A stretch of DNA of 64,000 nucleotides from Actinomyces sp. (GCF_029851875.1 NZ_JARKVC010000033.1:1-64000), one strand, 5' to 3'. Numbered from the stretch's first letter, positions 29,620 through 37,676 are shown. Numbers and translations: made by a program. The notes: a model not told the origin generated them from the sequence alone.

Positions 29620-30993
29620 ATGCGTGGCCTCGTGCCCCTGAGCGCGCCTGTGGTGCCTCGTGTGCTACGGCTCGCCCGGTGCAGCCCAGCCAGGCTGGTC
29701 CCTGCGGTCTACGCTGCGGCGTGGGCCGCAGGAACCGTGGGGCTGTGGCTTCCGGTGTCCTCCGTGCCCGACGCCCACGTGGGGTGGTGGGAGGCGGCTT
29801 TCACGTCGATGTCGGCCCTGTGCATCACAGGCCTGGGGGTGGTGGACACCGGTACCGCCTGGACCCACACGGGACAGGCCGTCCTGCTCGCGCTCGTGCA
29901 GGTCGGTGGCTTCGGCATCATGACGCTGACCTCAGTCATTCTCTTCACTCTCCTGGGCCGCTCCTCGCACGCGGCCGCGATGGTGGCCCAGACGGAGACG
30001 CGTGCTGACCACCGTGAGATCGCTCAGATCCCGCGGCGTATCCTCTTGCTCACCCTGGTTGTGGAGGCGGGCACCGCCCTGGTTCTGGGCCTGCGTCTCC
30101 TGTGGCTCGGGATGCCTCCCGCCCGCGCCGTCTACCACGGGGTCTTTCACGCGGTCTCCGCGTTCAACAACGCAGGATTCGCCCTCTACCCTGACAGCCT
30201 CGCCTCCTTCGGCGGCGACCCGTGGATCATCGTGCCAGTGTGCGTCGCTGTCGTCGTGGGAGGCATCGGCTTCCCGGTGTGGATGGAGGTCCTGGCACGC
30301 AGGAGCGGACGACGCCGGATGTGGTCGCTGCACGTACGTCTGACGCTGCTGGGTACCGCGATCCTGCTTGCGGTGGGGGCGGTGGCATTCGTCCTCTTCG
30401 AGTGGACGAACCCCGGTACGCTGGGAAAGGAGGCTGTGAGCCAGCGGGTCCTGGGCGTCGTCGGCGGGACGGTCTTCCCGCGTACCGCAGGTTTCAGCAC
30501 CATCGACTACGGGCACGCCGCGACGCCCACCATCCTGGTCAGCGAGATCCTCATGATGGTCGGAGGCGGCTCTGCCGGCACAGCAGGGGGGATCAAGGTA
30601 GCAACCGCGGCGGTGCTCATCGTCGTCGTCGGCTCGCAGGTCATGGGGGAGCGTGACGTGCTCGTCGGCCACCGTCGTCTCTCAGCCTCTGTCATCCGCC
30701 AGGCCCTGTCCGTGACGATCCTGGCCAGCGGGGTGGTCATGGCGGTGACCGTGGTGATGTCCGCGATGGAGCCGTTCTCGCTGGAGGAGGTCAGCTTCGA
30801 GGCCGCCTCGGCGTTCTCCAACACGGGCCTGTCCATGGGGATCACGGCCAAGGTCGGGCACGCCTCGTGGACGCTGCTGATCATCCTCATGTTCCTCGGG
30901 CGGGTCGGGCCGGTGTCAGCGGTGGCGGCGCTGACGCTGCGAGAGCGCGCAAGGAGCCTGACCTACCCGGAGGAGGATCCACTGATCGGATGA
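29620..30993 (+). CDS. TrkH/KtrB-type potassium transporter, channel subunit
   Basis: Membrane protein for K+ uptake, about 457 aa with 8-10 hydrophobic segments. The four selectivity-filter-like loops of the family can be picked out: CITGLGVVDTG, FNNAGFALYPDS, PRTAGFSTIDYG and FSNTGLSMG. KtrB and TrkH cannot be separated by eye; the length favours KtrB-like. These channels normally work with a cytosolic NAD-binding partner (TrkA/KtrA), and none is beside it here. Start chosen from the ribosome site spacing. Confidence 0.88.
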   Translation: MRGLVPLSAPVVPRVLRLARCSPARLVPAVYAAAWAAGTVGLWLPVSSVPDAHVGWWEAAFTSMSALCITGLGVVDTGTAWTHTGQAVLLALVQVGGFGIMTLTSVILFTLLGRSSHAAAMVAQTETRADHREIAQIPRRILLLTLVVEAGTALVLGLRLLWLGMPPARAVYHGVFHAVSAFNNAGFALYPDSLASFGGDPWIIVPVCVAVVVGGIGFPVWMEVLARRSGRRRMWSLHVRLTLLGTAILLAVGAVAFVLFEWTNPGTLGKEAVSQRVLGVVGGTVFPRTAGFSTIDYGHAATPTILVSEILMMVGGGSAGTAGGIKVATAAVLIVVVGSQVMGERDVLVGHRRLSASVIRQALSVTILASGVVMAVTVVMSAMEPFSLEEVSFEAASAFSNTGLSMGITAKVGHASWTLLIILMFLGRVGPVSAVAALTLRERARSLTYPEEDPLIG

Positions 30994-31161
30994 TCACGGG
31001 CCCGCTGCCCTCCCGGTGAGGAGGCTGCCTGTGGAGGCAGGTCGTGCTGGCCGTGGTGGCCGTGGTGCCGCCCTTGCGCTGGACGCCAGGACGTTTGAGG
31101 GGGCAGGGAGCGTGTGAGGAGGCTCGCGCAGGCAGGCTTGCAGCCGCGGCGCAGGTTCCAG

Positions 31162-31167
31162 TAAAGT
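31162..31167 (+). promoter_or_regulatory. Candidate -10 (TAAAGT) for rpmG
   Basis: Fits TANNNT in an A/T-rich patch; +1 would fall near 31174, immediately before the palindrome. Confidence 0.4.
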
Positions 31168-31179
31168 TCCAACTCGGCC

Positions 31180-31195
31180 CGTTCAGGGCTGAACG
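31180..31195 (+). promoter_or_regulatory. Palindrome CGTTCA-N4-TGAACG upstream of rpmG (operator candidate)
   Basis: CGTTCA-GGGC-TGAACG (arms extend to 7 bp). The same arms and spacing occur upstream of the marR gene at 32378-32393. It sits about 13 bp after TAAAGT, where a bound repressor would block initiation. Confidence 0.5.
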
Positions 31196-31315
31196 GAGAC
31201 GCTGAACCGTGTCATGACTCCTGAAGGAGGCTGATCTTAGCGGTTCGCCTTTCTTCGTCGTGCAAGGTTCGAGCAAGGCACCCACCGGCTCGAGGATCAA
31301 TCAGAGGAGAGACAC

Positions 31316-31486
31316 GTGGCTAGCAAGTCCAGCGACGTTCGCCCCAAGATCACTCTGGCTTGCTCGGAGTGCAAGGAGCGTAACTACATCACCAAGAAGA
31401 ACCGTCGGAACACCCCTGACCGGCTCTCGCTGAAGAAGTTCTGCGCCCGTTGCGGTAAGCACACCGAGCACCGTGAGACCCGCTGA
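31316..31486 (+). CDS. rpmG: 50S ribosomal protein L33
   Basis: 56-aa zinc-ribbon ribosomal protein: [19 protein letters not shown], then [15 protein letters not shown]. All four Cys (C16, C19, C43, C46) are kept, so this is the zinc-binding (C+) form. GTG start with AGAGGAGAG at 31302-31310. It sits directly upstream of a MaoC-like gene, as rpmG does in many actinobacteria. Confidence 0.95.
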   Translation: MASKSSDVRPKITLACSECKERNYITKKNRRNTPDRLSLKKFCARCGKHTEHRETR

Positions 31487-31505
31487 GTCTTCTCGCTCCA
31501 CCCGG

Positions 31506-31511
31506 TAGCAT
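31506..31511 (+). promoter_or_regulatory. -10 hexamer TAGCAT, leaderless layout, for the MaoC-like gene
   Basis: TAGCAT, 6 nt, then the ATG at 31518, only 20 bp after the rpmG stop. It suggests the MaoC-like gene can be transcribed on its own, leaderless. Confidence 0.5.
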
Positions 31512-31517
31512 CCGGGC

Positions 31518-32291
31518 ATGAGCATGAACCCCGTCGACCCTGCGTCGGCGGGGTTTCGTCATGCCGGTGAGGGCGGAGAGTCCGAGCAGGCGTCTGGCGA
31601 GCGCGCGCTGGCGCGGGTGGTGGCCGAGGTCCTGGGCAGCCGCGGGGAGGGGGTGGCGCTACCAGGCGGGGCGGACCGGGCGGCCTGGGACGCAGTGAGA
31701 TACCTGCGCCCCGCCCTGGAGCTGCTGAGCGACCTGCGCGGCGGTGGTCGTCTCGCCTGGGACGGCCTGGTCCACCGGCGTCTGCGGCTTGTCCCTCCGC
31801 CTGCCGGACAGGCTGGGACGACGGCGCAGCCTCAGCTGGCAACGACCTGGCGCGGTGGGTGGGGGCTCACGCAGGCGACGGCGACGGCCGGGGGCTGGCA
31901 GGCTACGGTCTGGCTGGCTCGTCGGGACGGCCCTCACTGCCTGCCGCAGGAGCCGCCTCCTGCTCGCACGGCGCCGAGCGAGGCGAGGAGCTCTCGTCCT
32001 GAGCTCGTCGTTCGCGATGAGGACGTCAGGGCCTGGGCGCGTGCGAGCGGGGATGACAACAGGATCCACCTGGAGCCAGGAGCCGGGCGCCGGATCGGGC
32101 TGACCGCACGCGACGGCGTGGTGGCGCACGGGATGCTCCTGGTGGCCCTGAGCCTGGCTCTCGTCCCCGCCCGCGAGGGGCTGGACGTGCGTCTGCTCGC
32201 CCCGCTCGCCGTCGACGGTGCGGCGGGGCTGTGGTCGCGCGGAGGCGACCTGTACGGGGCGGACGGTCTGGTCCTGCGCCGTCGGTCCTGA
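31518..32291 (+). CDS. MaoC-like hot-dog dehydratase/hydratase-family protein
   Basis: 257 aa. The C-terminal part (about 165-215) reads VRAWARASGDDNRIHLEPGAGRRIG...VAHGML, matching the hydratase-2 motif SGDxNPxH...AHGM with the catalytic Asp and His kept but the usual Pro replaced by Arg. The N-terminal 150 residues could be a degenerate first hot-dog domain; I cannot show it. Relatives next to rpmG in mycobacteria are HadA/HadB of fatty-acid synthesis, but here there is one gene and no murB. Substrate unknown (a 3-hydroxyacyl-thioester is likely by family). Start supported by the leaderless -10. Confidence 0.7.
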   Translation: MSMNPVDPASAGFRHAGEGGESEQASGERALARVVAEVLGSRGEGVALPGGADRAAWDAVRYLRPALELLSDLRGGGRLAWDGLVHRRLRLVPPPAGQAGTTAQPQLATTWRGGWGLTQATATAGGWQATVWLARRDGPHCLPQEPPPARTAPSEARSSRPELVVRDEDVRAWARASGDDNRIHLEPGAGRRIGLTARDGVVAHGMLLVALSLALVPAREGLDVRLLAPLAVDGAAGLWSRGGDLYGADGLVLRRRS

Positions 32292-32363
32292 CGGAGCGCC
32301 GCAACGGGCGCAAGCTCCTCAGCCGTGGTGAGTGACCGCACAGCGTGTGTGCGTGGACAGTGA

Positions 32364-32369
32364 TATACA
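32364..32369 (+). promoter_or_regulatory. A/T-rich -10-like TATACA upstream of marR
   Basis: TGATATACAG at 32361-32370 is the only A/T-rich patch in the gap. The operator palindrome begins 6-8 bp downstream of it. Confidence 0.35.
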
Positions 32370-32375
32370 GAGACA

Positions 32376-32395
32376 GTCGTTCAATCATGAACGAC
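32376..32395 (+). promoter_or_regulatory. Palindrome GTCGTTCA-ATCA-TGAACGAC, probable MarR operator
   Basis: Perfect 8-bp arms around a 4-nt spacer, ending 9 nt before the marR ribosome site (AAGGAG 32405-32410). MarR proteins commonly bind such palindromes in their own promoter. The core CGTTCA-N4-TGAACG is shared with the site at 31180-31195. Confidence 0.6.
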
Positions 32396-32415
32396 CTTGA
32401 GATGAAGGAGTATGC

Positions 32416-33060
32416 ATGGCCAGCGCGCAGGGGGCCTCGGAGCGGGCCTCACAGGGCGGTGCTGGGTCTGTGGCGGTGACCGGCTGCGGTCAGGACCCGG
32501 TCCCTGGCCAGGAGGCACCCGAGACGCTCTCCTGCGGCCAGGGCGTGGCTGAGGAGCCAGCCCACATCGCGTGCGGCCAGGAGAGGGCCGGTGCCTGTGG
32601 ACAGGCCTCCCCCCGTCTGCTCAGCGCCCGGGAGATGGCTGCGTGGCGGGCCTTCCTGGCCGCGTCCGTCGGCGTGACCGCGAGCCTCAACCACGAGCTG
32701 GAGGCCGGGGCCGGTATCTCGATGCACGAGTACGAGATCCTCGTGCGCCTGTCCGAGGCTCCTGGCCACAGCCTGCGGATGTCCGCCCTGGCTGACCACG
32801 TCTCCCACTCCCGCTCGCGCCTGACCCACACGGTGGGACGCCTGGAGAAGGAGGGCTACGTCGAGCGCAGCTCGTGCTCCTCGGACCGGCGCGGCGTCAA
32901 CTGCCACCTGACGCCGGCTGGCCTGAGCTTCCTGCGCACCGCCGCCCCGATCCACCTCGACGGCGTGCGTCGCCACGTCATCGAGAGGCTTGACCCCTCT
33001 GAGCTGGAGCCCTTCACCTCGATGCTCACGGCGCTAGCCGACTCCGACGAGCAGCTGTGA
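32416..33060 (+). CDS. MarR-family transcriptional regulator with Cys-Gly-Gln-rich N-terminal extension
   Basis: Winged-helix domain near residues 100-175: HSLRMSALADHVSHSRSRLTHTVGRLEKEGYVER, then SDRRGVNCHLTPAG (wing). 214 aa, about 65-70 more than a plain MarR. The extra N-terminus is Gly/Ala/Gln-rich and holds four CGQ motifs (C24, C40, C53, C61); two further Cys lie in the wing region. The ATG at 32416 is preceded by AAGGAG with 5-nt spacing, which supports the long form; a start at the ATG near 32637 has no ribosome site. A probable autoregulatory operator lies upstream. Its 3' end overlaps the convergent carboxylase gene by 27 bp. Ligand unknown. Confidence 0.85.
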   Translation: MASAQGASERASQGGAGSVAVTGCGQDPVPGQEAPETLSCGQGVAEEPAHIACGQERAGACGQASPRLLSAREMAAWRAFLAASVGVTASLNHELEAGAGISMHEYEILVRLSEAPGHSLRMSALADHVSHSRSRLTHTVGRLEKEGYVERSSCSSDRRGVNCHLTPAGLSFLRTAAPIHLDGVRRHVIERLDPSELEPFTSMLTALADSDEQL

Positions 33061-36000
33061 GCCCGGAGCCGGCAGCAGGGCAGCCAGCTCTGGCCACACC
33101 GCGCTCAGCGCGGGCAGAAGCGGCAGGCTGCCGGCTCCCGGCTCCCGCCAGGACCGGCCGCTCGGCTCCAGCCTGACCCACTCCAGCCGCGCCGACTCGC
33201 CGTCGACGGCGACCAGCCGGTCCCACGCAGGATCGGCCGGCGCCTGGGCGGCGAAGGTCGAGTAGCGCCACGCACCGTGCTCCTGCACCTGCACGTCACC
33301 GAGGCAGAGCACACGTGCCGGCAGGCTGGTCTCCTCCTCGCACTCACGCAAGGCCGCCTCAGCGGCCGTCTCCCCGTCAGCAACAGCGCCCCCTGGCAGC
33401 CCCCAGGTACCGCCCTGGTGGGTCCAGCCGGCGCGCAGCTCAAGCAGGACCTCAAGACCGCCACTGCCTGCCTGGCTGGCAGTCCCCGCCTCGCCTGGAC
33501 CGGGGCCTGCCAGGCGCCAGACCAGGAGTCCGGCCGCCCCGTTCAGGCCCCAGTGCCGCGAGCCGCAGGCGCACTCCACCCAGCCGTCGCCACGGTGGTG
33601 CAGACCGCTGAGCCTCGTCACCCTCAGCACGGCGCCCGCCCCGCCTGGGGCGTTGCCTTGAGAGGTGCCTGGGAGGGCGCCGTCGCCCAGGCCGGAGGGG
33701 CCGTGGTCTGCCTGCCTGGGCCGGTAGGCCGCGTGGTCCAGGCAGCGAGCGATCCAGGAGCGGGTCCGCTCGGGCGTGACCAGCTCATCGACCCACCCCC
33801 GGGACACGGCCGTCTCACCGCTCTGGGAGTCGAGCGTGTGGCGGATCAGCGAGCGCCGCAGCTCCTCGGCGTCCTCCCCCTCCTGGCGCGCCTGGTGCAG
33901 CCGGCGCCGGTGGACGAGGTCGACGGCGCTGGAGGCGTCCATGACGCCGATGCGCGCGCCGGGCCATACCCCGGTGCGTCCGCCAGCCAGTGCCCGGGAG
34001 CCGAGGGCGACGTAGGCACCTCCGTAGGCCCGGCGGGTCACCAGCGTGAGCAGGGGGCCGCCCTGGGCCTCGTAGACGGCGTAGGCGGCCACCACCCGTG
34101 CTCCCAGTCGCACCGTCCCGGCCTCCTCGGCCTGGGTCCCGGGGATGAACCCCGGGGTGTCCACGACGGTGAGCAGCGGCAGAGCGAGCCGGGAGCACAG
34201 CTCAAGGTGCTCGGTCAGCTTCTGCGAGGAGAGCGGGTCAAGCGAGCCGGCCAGGACCGCAGGCTGAGTCGCGACGATGCCGACCGGCACCCCCTCCACA
34301 CGCGCCAGGGCGGTCACCACGTTCGGAGCCCAGGCCTTGCGCAGCTCGGTCAGCTCCCCGCGGTCCGTCAGGCGTCGCAGCAGCAGGCGCACGTCATAGG
34401 GCTCGGCGAGGTCAGCCGGGACAGTCCGGGCGGTCAGACGGTCCCCAGGCGTCACCTGGGTGCCGGCACCCCCTGTGCGTAGCGGCAGCGCCAGTCCCTG
34501 CCCGGTGCTCACCGGGGCCATGCCCACCAGGTGCCGGGCTGCCTGCCAGGCAGCGGACTCGTCCGGGACCGTCAGGTGCGCGGTGCCGGCGCGGCGGGCG
34601 TGGAGACGGGCGCCGCCCAGGTCCTCGGGGGTCGTGCGCTCCCCGGTTGAGGAGGCCAGGACCGCAGGACCGGTGAGGAAGACCTCGCCAGCCCCCTCAA
34701 CCATGATGAGCAGGTCCGTCAGCGCCGGGGCGTACGCCGCCCCTCCAGCCGCCGGCCCCAGGACCAGGCCGACCTGGAGGGTACGACCGCGTGCGCGGGT
34801 CTCGGACGCCAGGATGAGGCCGACTCCGGCCAGGGCGTCCACGCCCTCCTGCACGCGGGCTCCTCCGCCGTCGAGCAGGCTGATGACGGGGACGGCGCGG
34901 CTGGCTGCCTGGTCGATGAGCCGTGCCACCCTGCGGGCCCCGGCCAGGCCGGTAGTGCCTCCCAGGACGCCAGGGTCCTGTGCCCACACGGCCACCTCGC
35001 GCCCCTCCAGCCGCGCCCAGGCGGTGAGGACCGCGTCCTGGTCCACGAGCTCGCGCAGACTGCCGGGATCGACCAGCTTGCCCACGCGCTCGGCGGCGCT
35101 GGGACGACGCCGAGGTGCCGGGGCCGTCCTGAACCGCGCAGCAGCAGAGCCCGCCTTGGTAGCGGGGGAGAGGAGGGTGGCGGGCTCACCCGTGGTCTGG
35201 GAGGCGGAGCCCTCCGGGACCAGCCGGGCCAGGACCTCGCCCGCCCTGACGGCCCGGCCCGCCTCCAGGGCCGGCTCGGCCGGCTCGAGCGTCCCGGCAG
35301 CGGGGGCGGGTACGGGCAGACGCATCTTCATGGCCTCGATGACCGCGACGCTCTGGCCGGCGCTGACGGGACCGGGCTGCGCGGCCATGACCAGGGTCCC
35401 AGCCATGGGTGAGCGCAGCTCGAGCGCGGGCGCGGCAGGGGCGTGGACGGCCTCGGTGAGCACCGGTGCGTTCTCCGGCCACCCGGCACCCGCAGCGTGC
35501 GGGCGCAGGTGCTCCTCGACCCAGCGGGTAGTGACGCGATAGGCCGCGGGGTCGCGCATCTGAGGATCGGCGAGGACCTGTCGCAGCAGCGGGACCAGCG
35601 TGGCCGGCCCCTGGACCTCGACCTTCTCCAGCGCCGCGTCCAGGGCGTCCAGGGCCTCCTCGCGGCAGGTGGCGGCGGCTGAGACCAGGGCCAGCGGCTC
35701 AGAGAAAGCGGGCTGGAGCGCATCGCCCGGGTAGGTCGCGCGCTCCACCCGCAGGCGCGGGAGGCCCGGCGGGCGGCGTGAGGCCACCTGGGCTCTCTCC
35801 GTTCGTGCCGACAGCGGGATCGAGAGGGCCCGCAGCGGCACCTGGGAGGGCAGCAGCGTGTCCGGGTCCTCGGCGTACAGGCGAGCCTCGACGGCGTGCC
35901 CCTTCAGGCGCACGCGCGGCCCGGGACCGCGGCGTGAGGGCAGCAGGCTCCCCCCGCAGGTCGCCAGGACCTCCGCCAGGTCGCCGCCCTGGGCCAGGAC

Positions 36001-36900
36001 GAGCTGGGCGCGCACGAGGTCCATGCCGCTTGCCTCCTCGGTCACCGCGTGCTCGACCTGGAGGCGGGCGTTGACCTCCAGGAGCACGGGCGTGCCAGCC
36101 CGGGGGAGCAGGAACTCGCAGGTCGCCACGCCGCGCACCCCCGCCGAGCGCAGGACCAGGCGCGTCCAGTCCTCCAGCTCCTGGACCAGGCCCTCAGCCA
36201 GGAAGGGAGCGGGGGCCTCCTCCATGATCTTCTGGGCCCGGCGCTGCAGGGAGCACTCGCGTGTGCCCACCGTCATCACCCTGCCTGCGCCGTCGGCCAG
36301 GGCCTGGACCTCGATGTGCCTGGCGCCGGTGACGTCGGCCTGGAGAAGGAGGGGACCCAGGCCTGCCAGGCTCTGCCAGGCCCGTCGCAGCTGGCCGGCA
36401 CCGGAGCCGGGCAGCGGGAGCACGCCGCGCCCGCCCCCGCCGTGGACCGTCTTGACCACGGTCGGCCCTGCTATCTGGGTGGCGGCCTGGATGAGCTCCT
36501 CCAGGCAGGTGACCGGGCCGACAGTCAGCGGCACCGGTACCGAGAGCTCTGTGGCTCGGCGTGAGAGGGCCAGCTTGTCCGTGACCAGCTCCAGCGCCTG
36601 CGGGCTGGGACCCACCCAGGTCAGCCCTGCTTCCAGGCAGGCGTGTGCCAAGGTAGCGGACTCTGCAGCGAAACCGACACCGGGGTGGAGGAGCCGCGCA
36701 CCGCTCTGCCCGGCGGCGGCCAGGATCGCAGGGACGTCGTCGTAGGAGGGGACCTCGACGGCGTCGTCGAGCAGGCCCAGCCACCGGGCGTCGCGCTCGG
36801 CCTGCGTGAAGACCCCGACCGGGCTCAGGCCGTGCCGGCGGGCGCTGCGGGCCACCCGCGCCGCCGTGGTAGCACGAGCCGCGACGAGCAGGCGGGTCAC
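33034..36900 (-). CDS. Single-chain biotin-dependent acyl-CoA carboxylase fused to a C-terminal NUDIX domain
   Basis: 1288 aa. Biotin carboxylase, about 1-450: Gly-rich ATP loop HGGGGRGV near 153-160, EVNARLQVEH near 275-284, GHAVEARLYAEDP. Biotin carrier, about 490-565: AMKM with biotinyl lysine K525. Carboxyltransferase, about 600-1060: GGARVQEG (beta half), VDTPGFIPGTQAEEAG and GGAYVALGS (alpha half). NUDIX, about 1105-1288: CACGSRHWGLNGAAGLLVW, then the NUDIX box from G1171 (E1177, R1185-E1186, E1189-E1190; the later Gly is Ser). Single-chain acyl-CoA carboxylases are known in some actinobacteria; the NUDIX tail is the odd part, and the frame is continuous across the junction. Start: the GTG at 36900 overlaps the maf stop (GTGA); a longer open frame reads into maf. 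Predicted role: malonyl-CoA or branched acyl-CoA formation; substrate not readable. Confidence 0.85.
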   Translation of the reverse strand: MTRLLVAARATTAARVARSARRHGLSPVGVFTQAERDARWLGLLDDAVEVPSYDDVPAILAAAGQSGARLLHPGVGFAAESATLAHACLEAGLTWVGPSPQALELVTDKLALSRRATELSVPVPLTVGPVTCLEELIQAATQIAGPTVVKTVHGGGGRGVLPLPGSGAGQLRRAWQSLAGLGPLLLQADVTGARHIEVQALADGAGRVMTVGTRECSLQRRAQKIMEEAPAPFLAEGLVQELEDWTRLVLRSAGVRGVATCEFLLPRAGTPVLLEVNARLQVEHAVTEEASGMDLVRAQLVLAQGGDLAEVLATCGGSLLPSRRGPGPRVRLKGHAVEARLYAEDPDTLLPSQVPLRALSIPLSARTERAQVASRRPPGLPRLRVERATYPGDALQPAFSEPLALVSAAATCREEALDALDAALEKVEVQGPATLVPLLRQVLADPQMRDPAAYRVTTRWVEEHLRPHAAGAGWPENAPVLTEAVHAPAAPALELRSPMAGTLVMAAQPGPVSAGQSVAVIEAMKMRLPVPAPAAGTLEPAEPALEAGRAVRAGEVLARLVPEGSASQTTGEPATLLSPATKAGSAAARFRTAPAPRRRPSAAERVGKLVDPGSLRELVDQDAVLTAWARLEGREVAVWAQDPGVLGGTTGLAGARRVARLIDQAASRAVPVISLLDGGGARVQEGVDALAGVGLILASETRARGRTLQVGLVLGPAAGGAAYAPALTDLLIMVEGAGEVFLTGPAVLASSTGERTTPEDLGGARLHARRAGTAHLTVPDESAAWQAARHLVGMAPVSTGQGLALPLRTGGAGTQVTPGDRLTARTVPADLAEPYDVRLLLRRLTDRGELTELRKAWAPNVVTALARVEGVPVGIVATQPAVLAGSLDPLSSQKLTEHLELCSRLALPLLTVVDTPGFIPGTQAEEAGTVRLGARVVAAYAVYEAQGGPLLTLVTRRAYGGAYVALGSRALAGGRTGVWPGARIGVMDASSAVDLVHRRRLHQARQEGEDAEELRRSLIRHTLDSQSGETAVSRGWVDELVTPERTRSWIARCLDHAAYRPRQADHGPSGLGDGALPGTSQGNAPGGAGAVLRVTRLSGLHHRGDGWVECACGSRHWGLNGAAGLLVWRLAGPGPGEAGTASQAGSGGLEVLLELRAGWTHQGGTWGLPGGAVADGETAAEAALRECEEETSLPARVLCLGDVQVQEHGAWRYSTFAAQAPADPAWDRLVAVDGESARLEWVRLEPSGRSWREPGAGSLPLLPALSAVWPELAALLPAPGSQLLVGVG

Positions 36901-37610
36901 GGGTGCGCCCCGCTTGAGGCCGGTGCGTGACCGGCGACCGGCTGCGGGCCCGGCCGGCCGGCCTCCAGGTCCCACAGGTCCGTCCAGACCACGCCCAGCT
37001 CTGTGACCAGGCGGCGCAGCAGCGGCAGGGACAGGCCGACCACGCCGTGCGGATCGCCCTCGACCCCCTCGATGAAGGCTCCTCCCAGGCCGTCGATCGT
37101 GAAGGCGCCGGCGCACCACAGCGGCTCCTCGGAGGCGACGTAGGCCTCGATCTCCGCCTCGGAGGGGAAGGCGAAGCGGACGAGCGTGGAGGAGACCCCC
37201 TCGACTCCCTGCCCGTCGCCAGCGCGGATGACGGTGTGACCGGTGTACAGCGTCCCGCTGCGCCCACGCATGGCCAGCCAGCGCTCGCGGGCTGCCTGCG
37301 GGCTGCGCGGCTTGCCGACCACCTGAGCGTCGATCTCCAGCATGGAGTCGCACCCGACCACGAGCAGCGCCGGGTCGGTCGCCACCTCCTGAGGGCTGAG
37401 CGTGGAGGCCACCGCGTGGGCCTTGGCCCGAGCCAGGGCCTGGACCTGCTCGGCCGGCCCCGGAGCAGGGGCCCCGCTGCGGGTGGCGGCGGCAGCGAGC
37501 TCGGCGAGCACCGCAGGCTCGTCGACCTCGGAGGCCTGGACCCGTGGGGTGATCCCGGCGGCACGCAGGGTGGCGAGGCGGCCGGAGGACTTCGAGGCAA
37601 GGAGAATCAC
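36897..37610 (-). CDS. maf: Maf-family nucleoside triphosphate pyrophosphatase
   Basis: House-cleaning NTP pyrophosphatase that hydrolyses modified or non-canonical nucleotides. N-terminal signature MILLASKSSGRLATLRAAGI, conserved Lys/Asp region VVGCDSMLEID, and FTIDGLGGAFIEGVEGDPHGVVGL near the C-terminus. 237 aa. GTG start at 37610 with a leaderless-type -10. The stop overlaps the carboxylase GTG by 4 bp, so the two are translationally coupled. Confidence 0.92.
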   Translation of the reverse strand: MILLASKSSGRLATLRAAGITPRVQASEVDEPAVLAELAAAATRSGAPAPGPAEQVQALARAKAHAVASTLSPQEVATDPALLVVGCDSMLEIDAQVVGKPRSPQAARERWLAMRGRSGTLYTGHTVIRAGDGQGVEGVSSTLVRFAFPSEAEIEAYVASEEPLWCAGAFTIDGLGGAFIEGVEGDPHGVVGLSLPLLRRLVTELGVVWTDLWDLEAGRPGPQPVAGHAPASSGAHP

Positions 37611-37616
37611 GGCACC

Positions 37617-37622
37617 AGCCTA
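37617..37622 (-). promoter_or_regulatory. -10 hexamer TAGGCT, leaderless layout, for maf-carboxylase operon
   Basis: On the minus strand TAGGCT is followed by 6 nt and the maf GTG at 37610. It is divergent from the birA promoter within a 66-bp gap. Confidence 0.55.
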
Positions 37623-37664
37623 GTGAGGGGCTGAGACATCCTCAGCGGCGCGAGGGCGGGGCGC

Positions 37665-37670
37665 TAGGGT
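37665..37670 (+). promoter_or_regulatory. -10 hexamer TAGGGT, leaderless layout, for birA
   Basis: TAGGGT, 6 nt, then the birA GTG at 37677. There is no ribosome site. Confidence 0.55.
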
Positions 37671-37676
37671 CGGGGC

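Larger units (their letters stand above)
30994..31315. other. 322-bp intergenic region, TrkH to rpmG
   Basis: No gene is seen. It holds a small hairpin (CTGCCT-GTGG-AGGCAG at 31025-31040, possibly ending TrkH transcription), a -10-like TAAAGT at 31162-31167 and a palindrome at 31180-31195 listed separately. The last 120 bp would be the leader of rpmG. Confidence 0.5.

Noticed and set aside
33277-36745. Several plus-strand open frames opposite the carboxylase gene
   Set aside because: The minus-strand frame contains all conserved carboxylase and NUDIX motifs; the plus-strand frames contain none.
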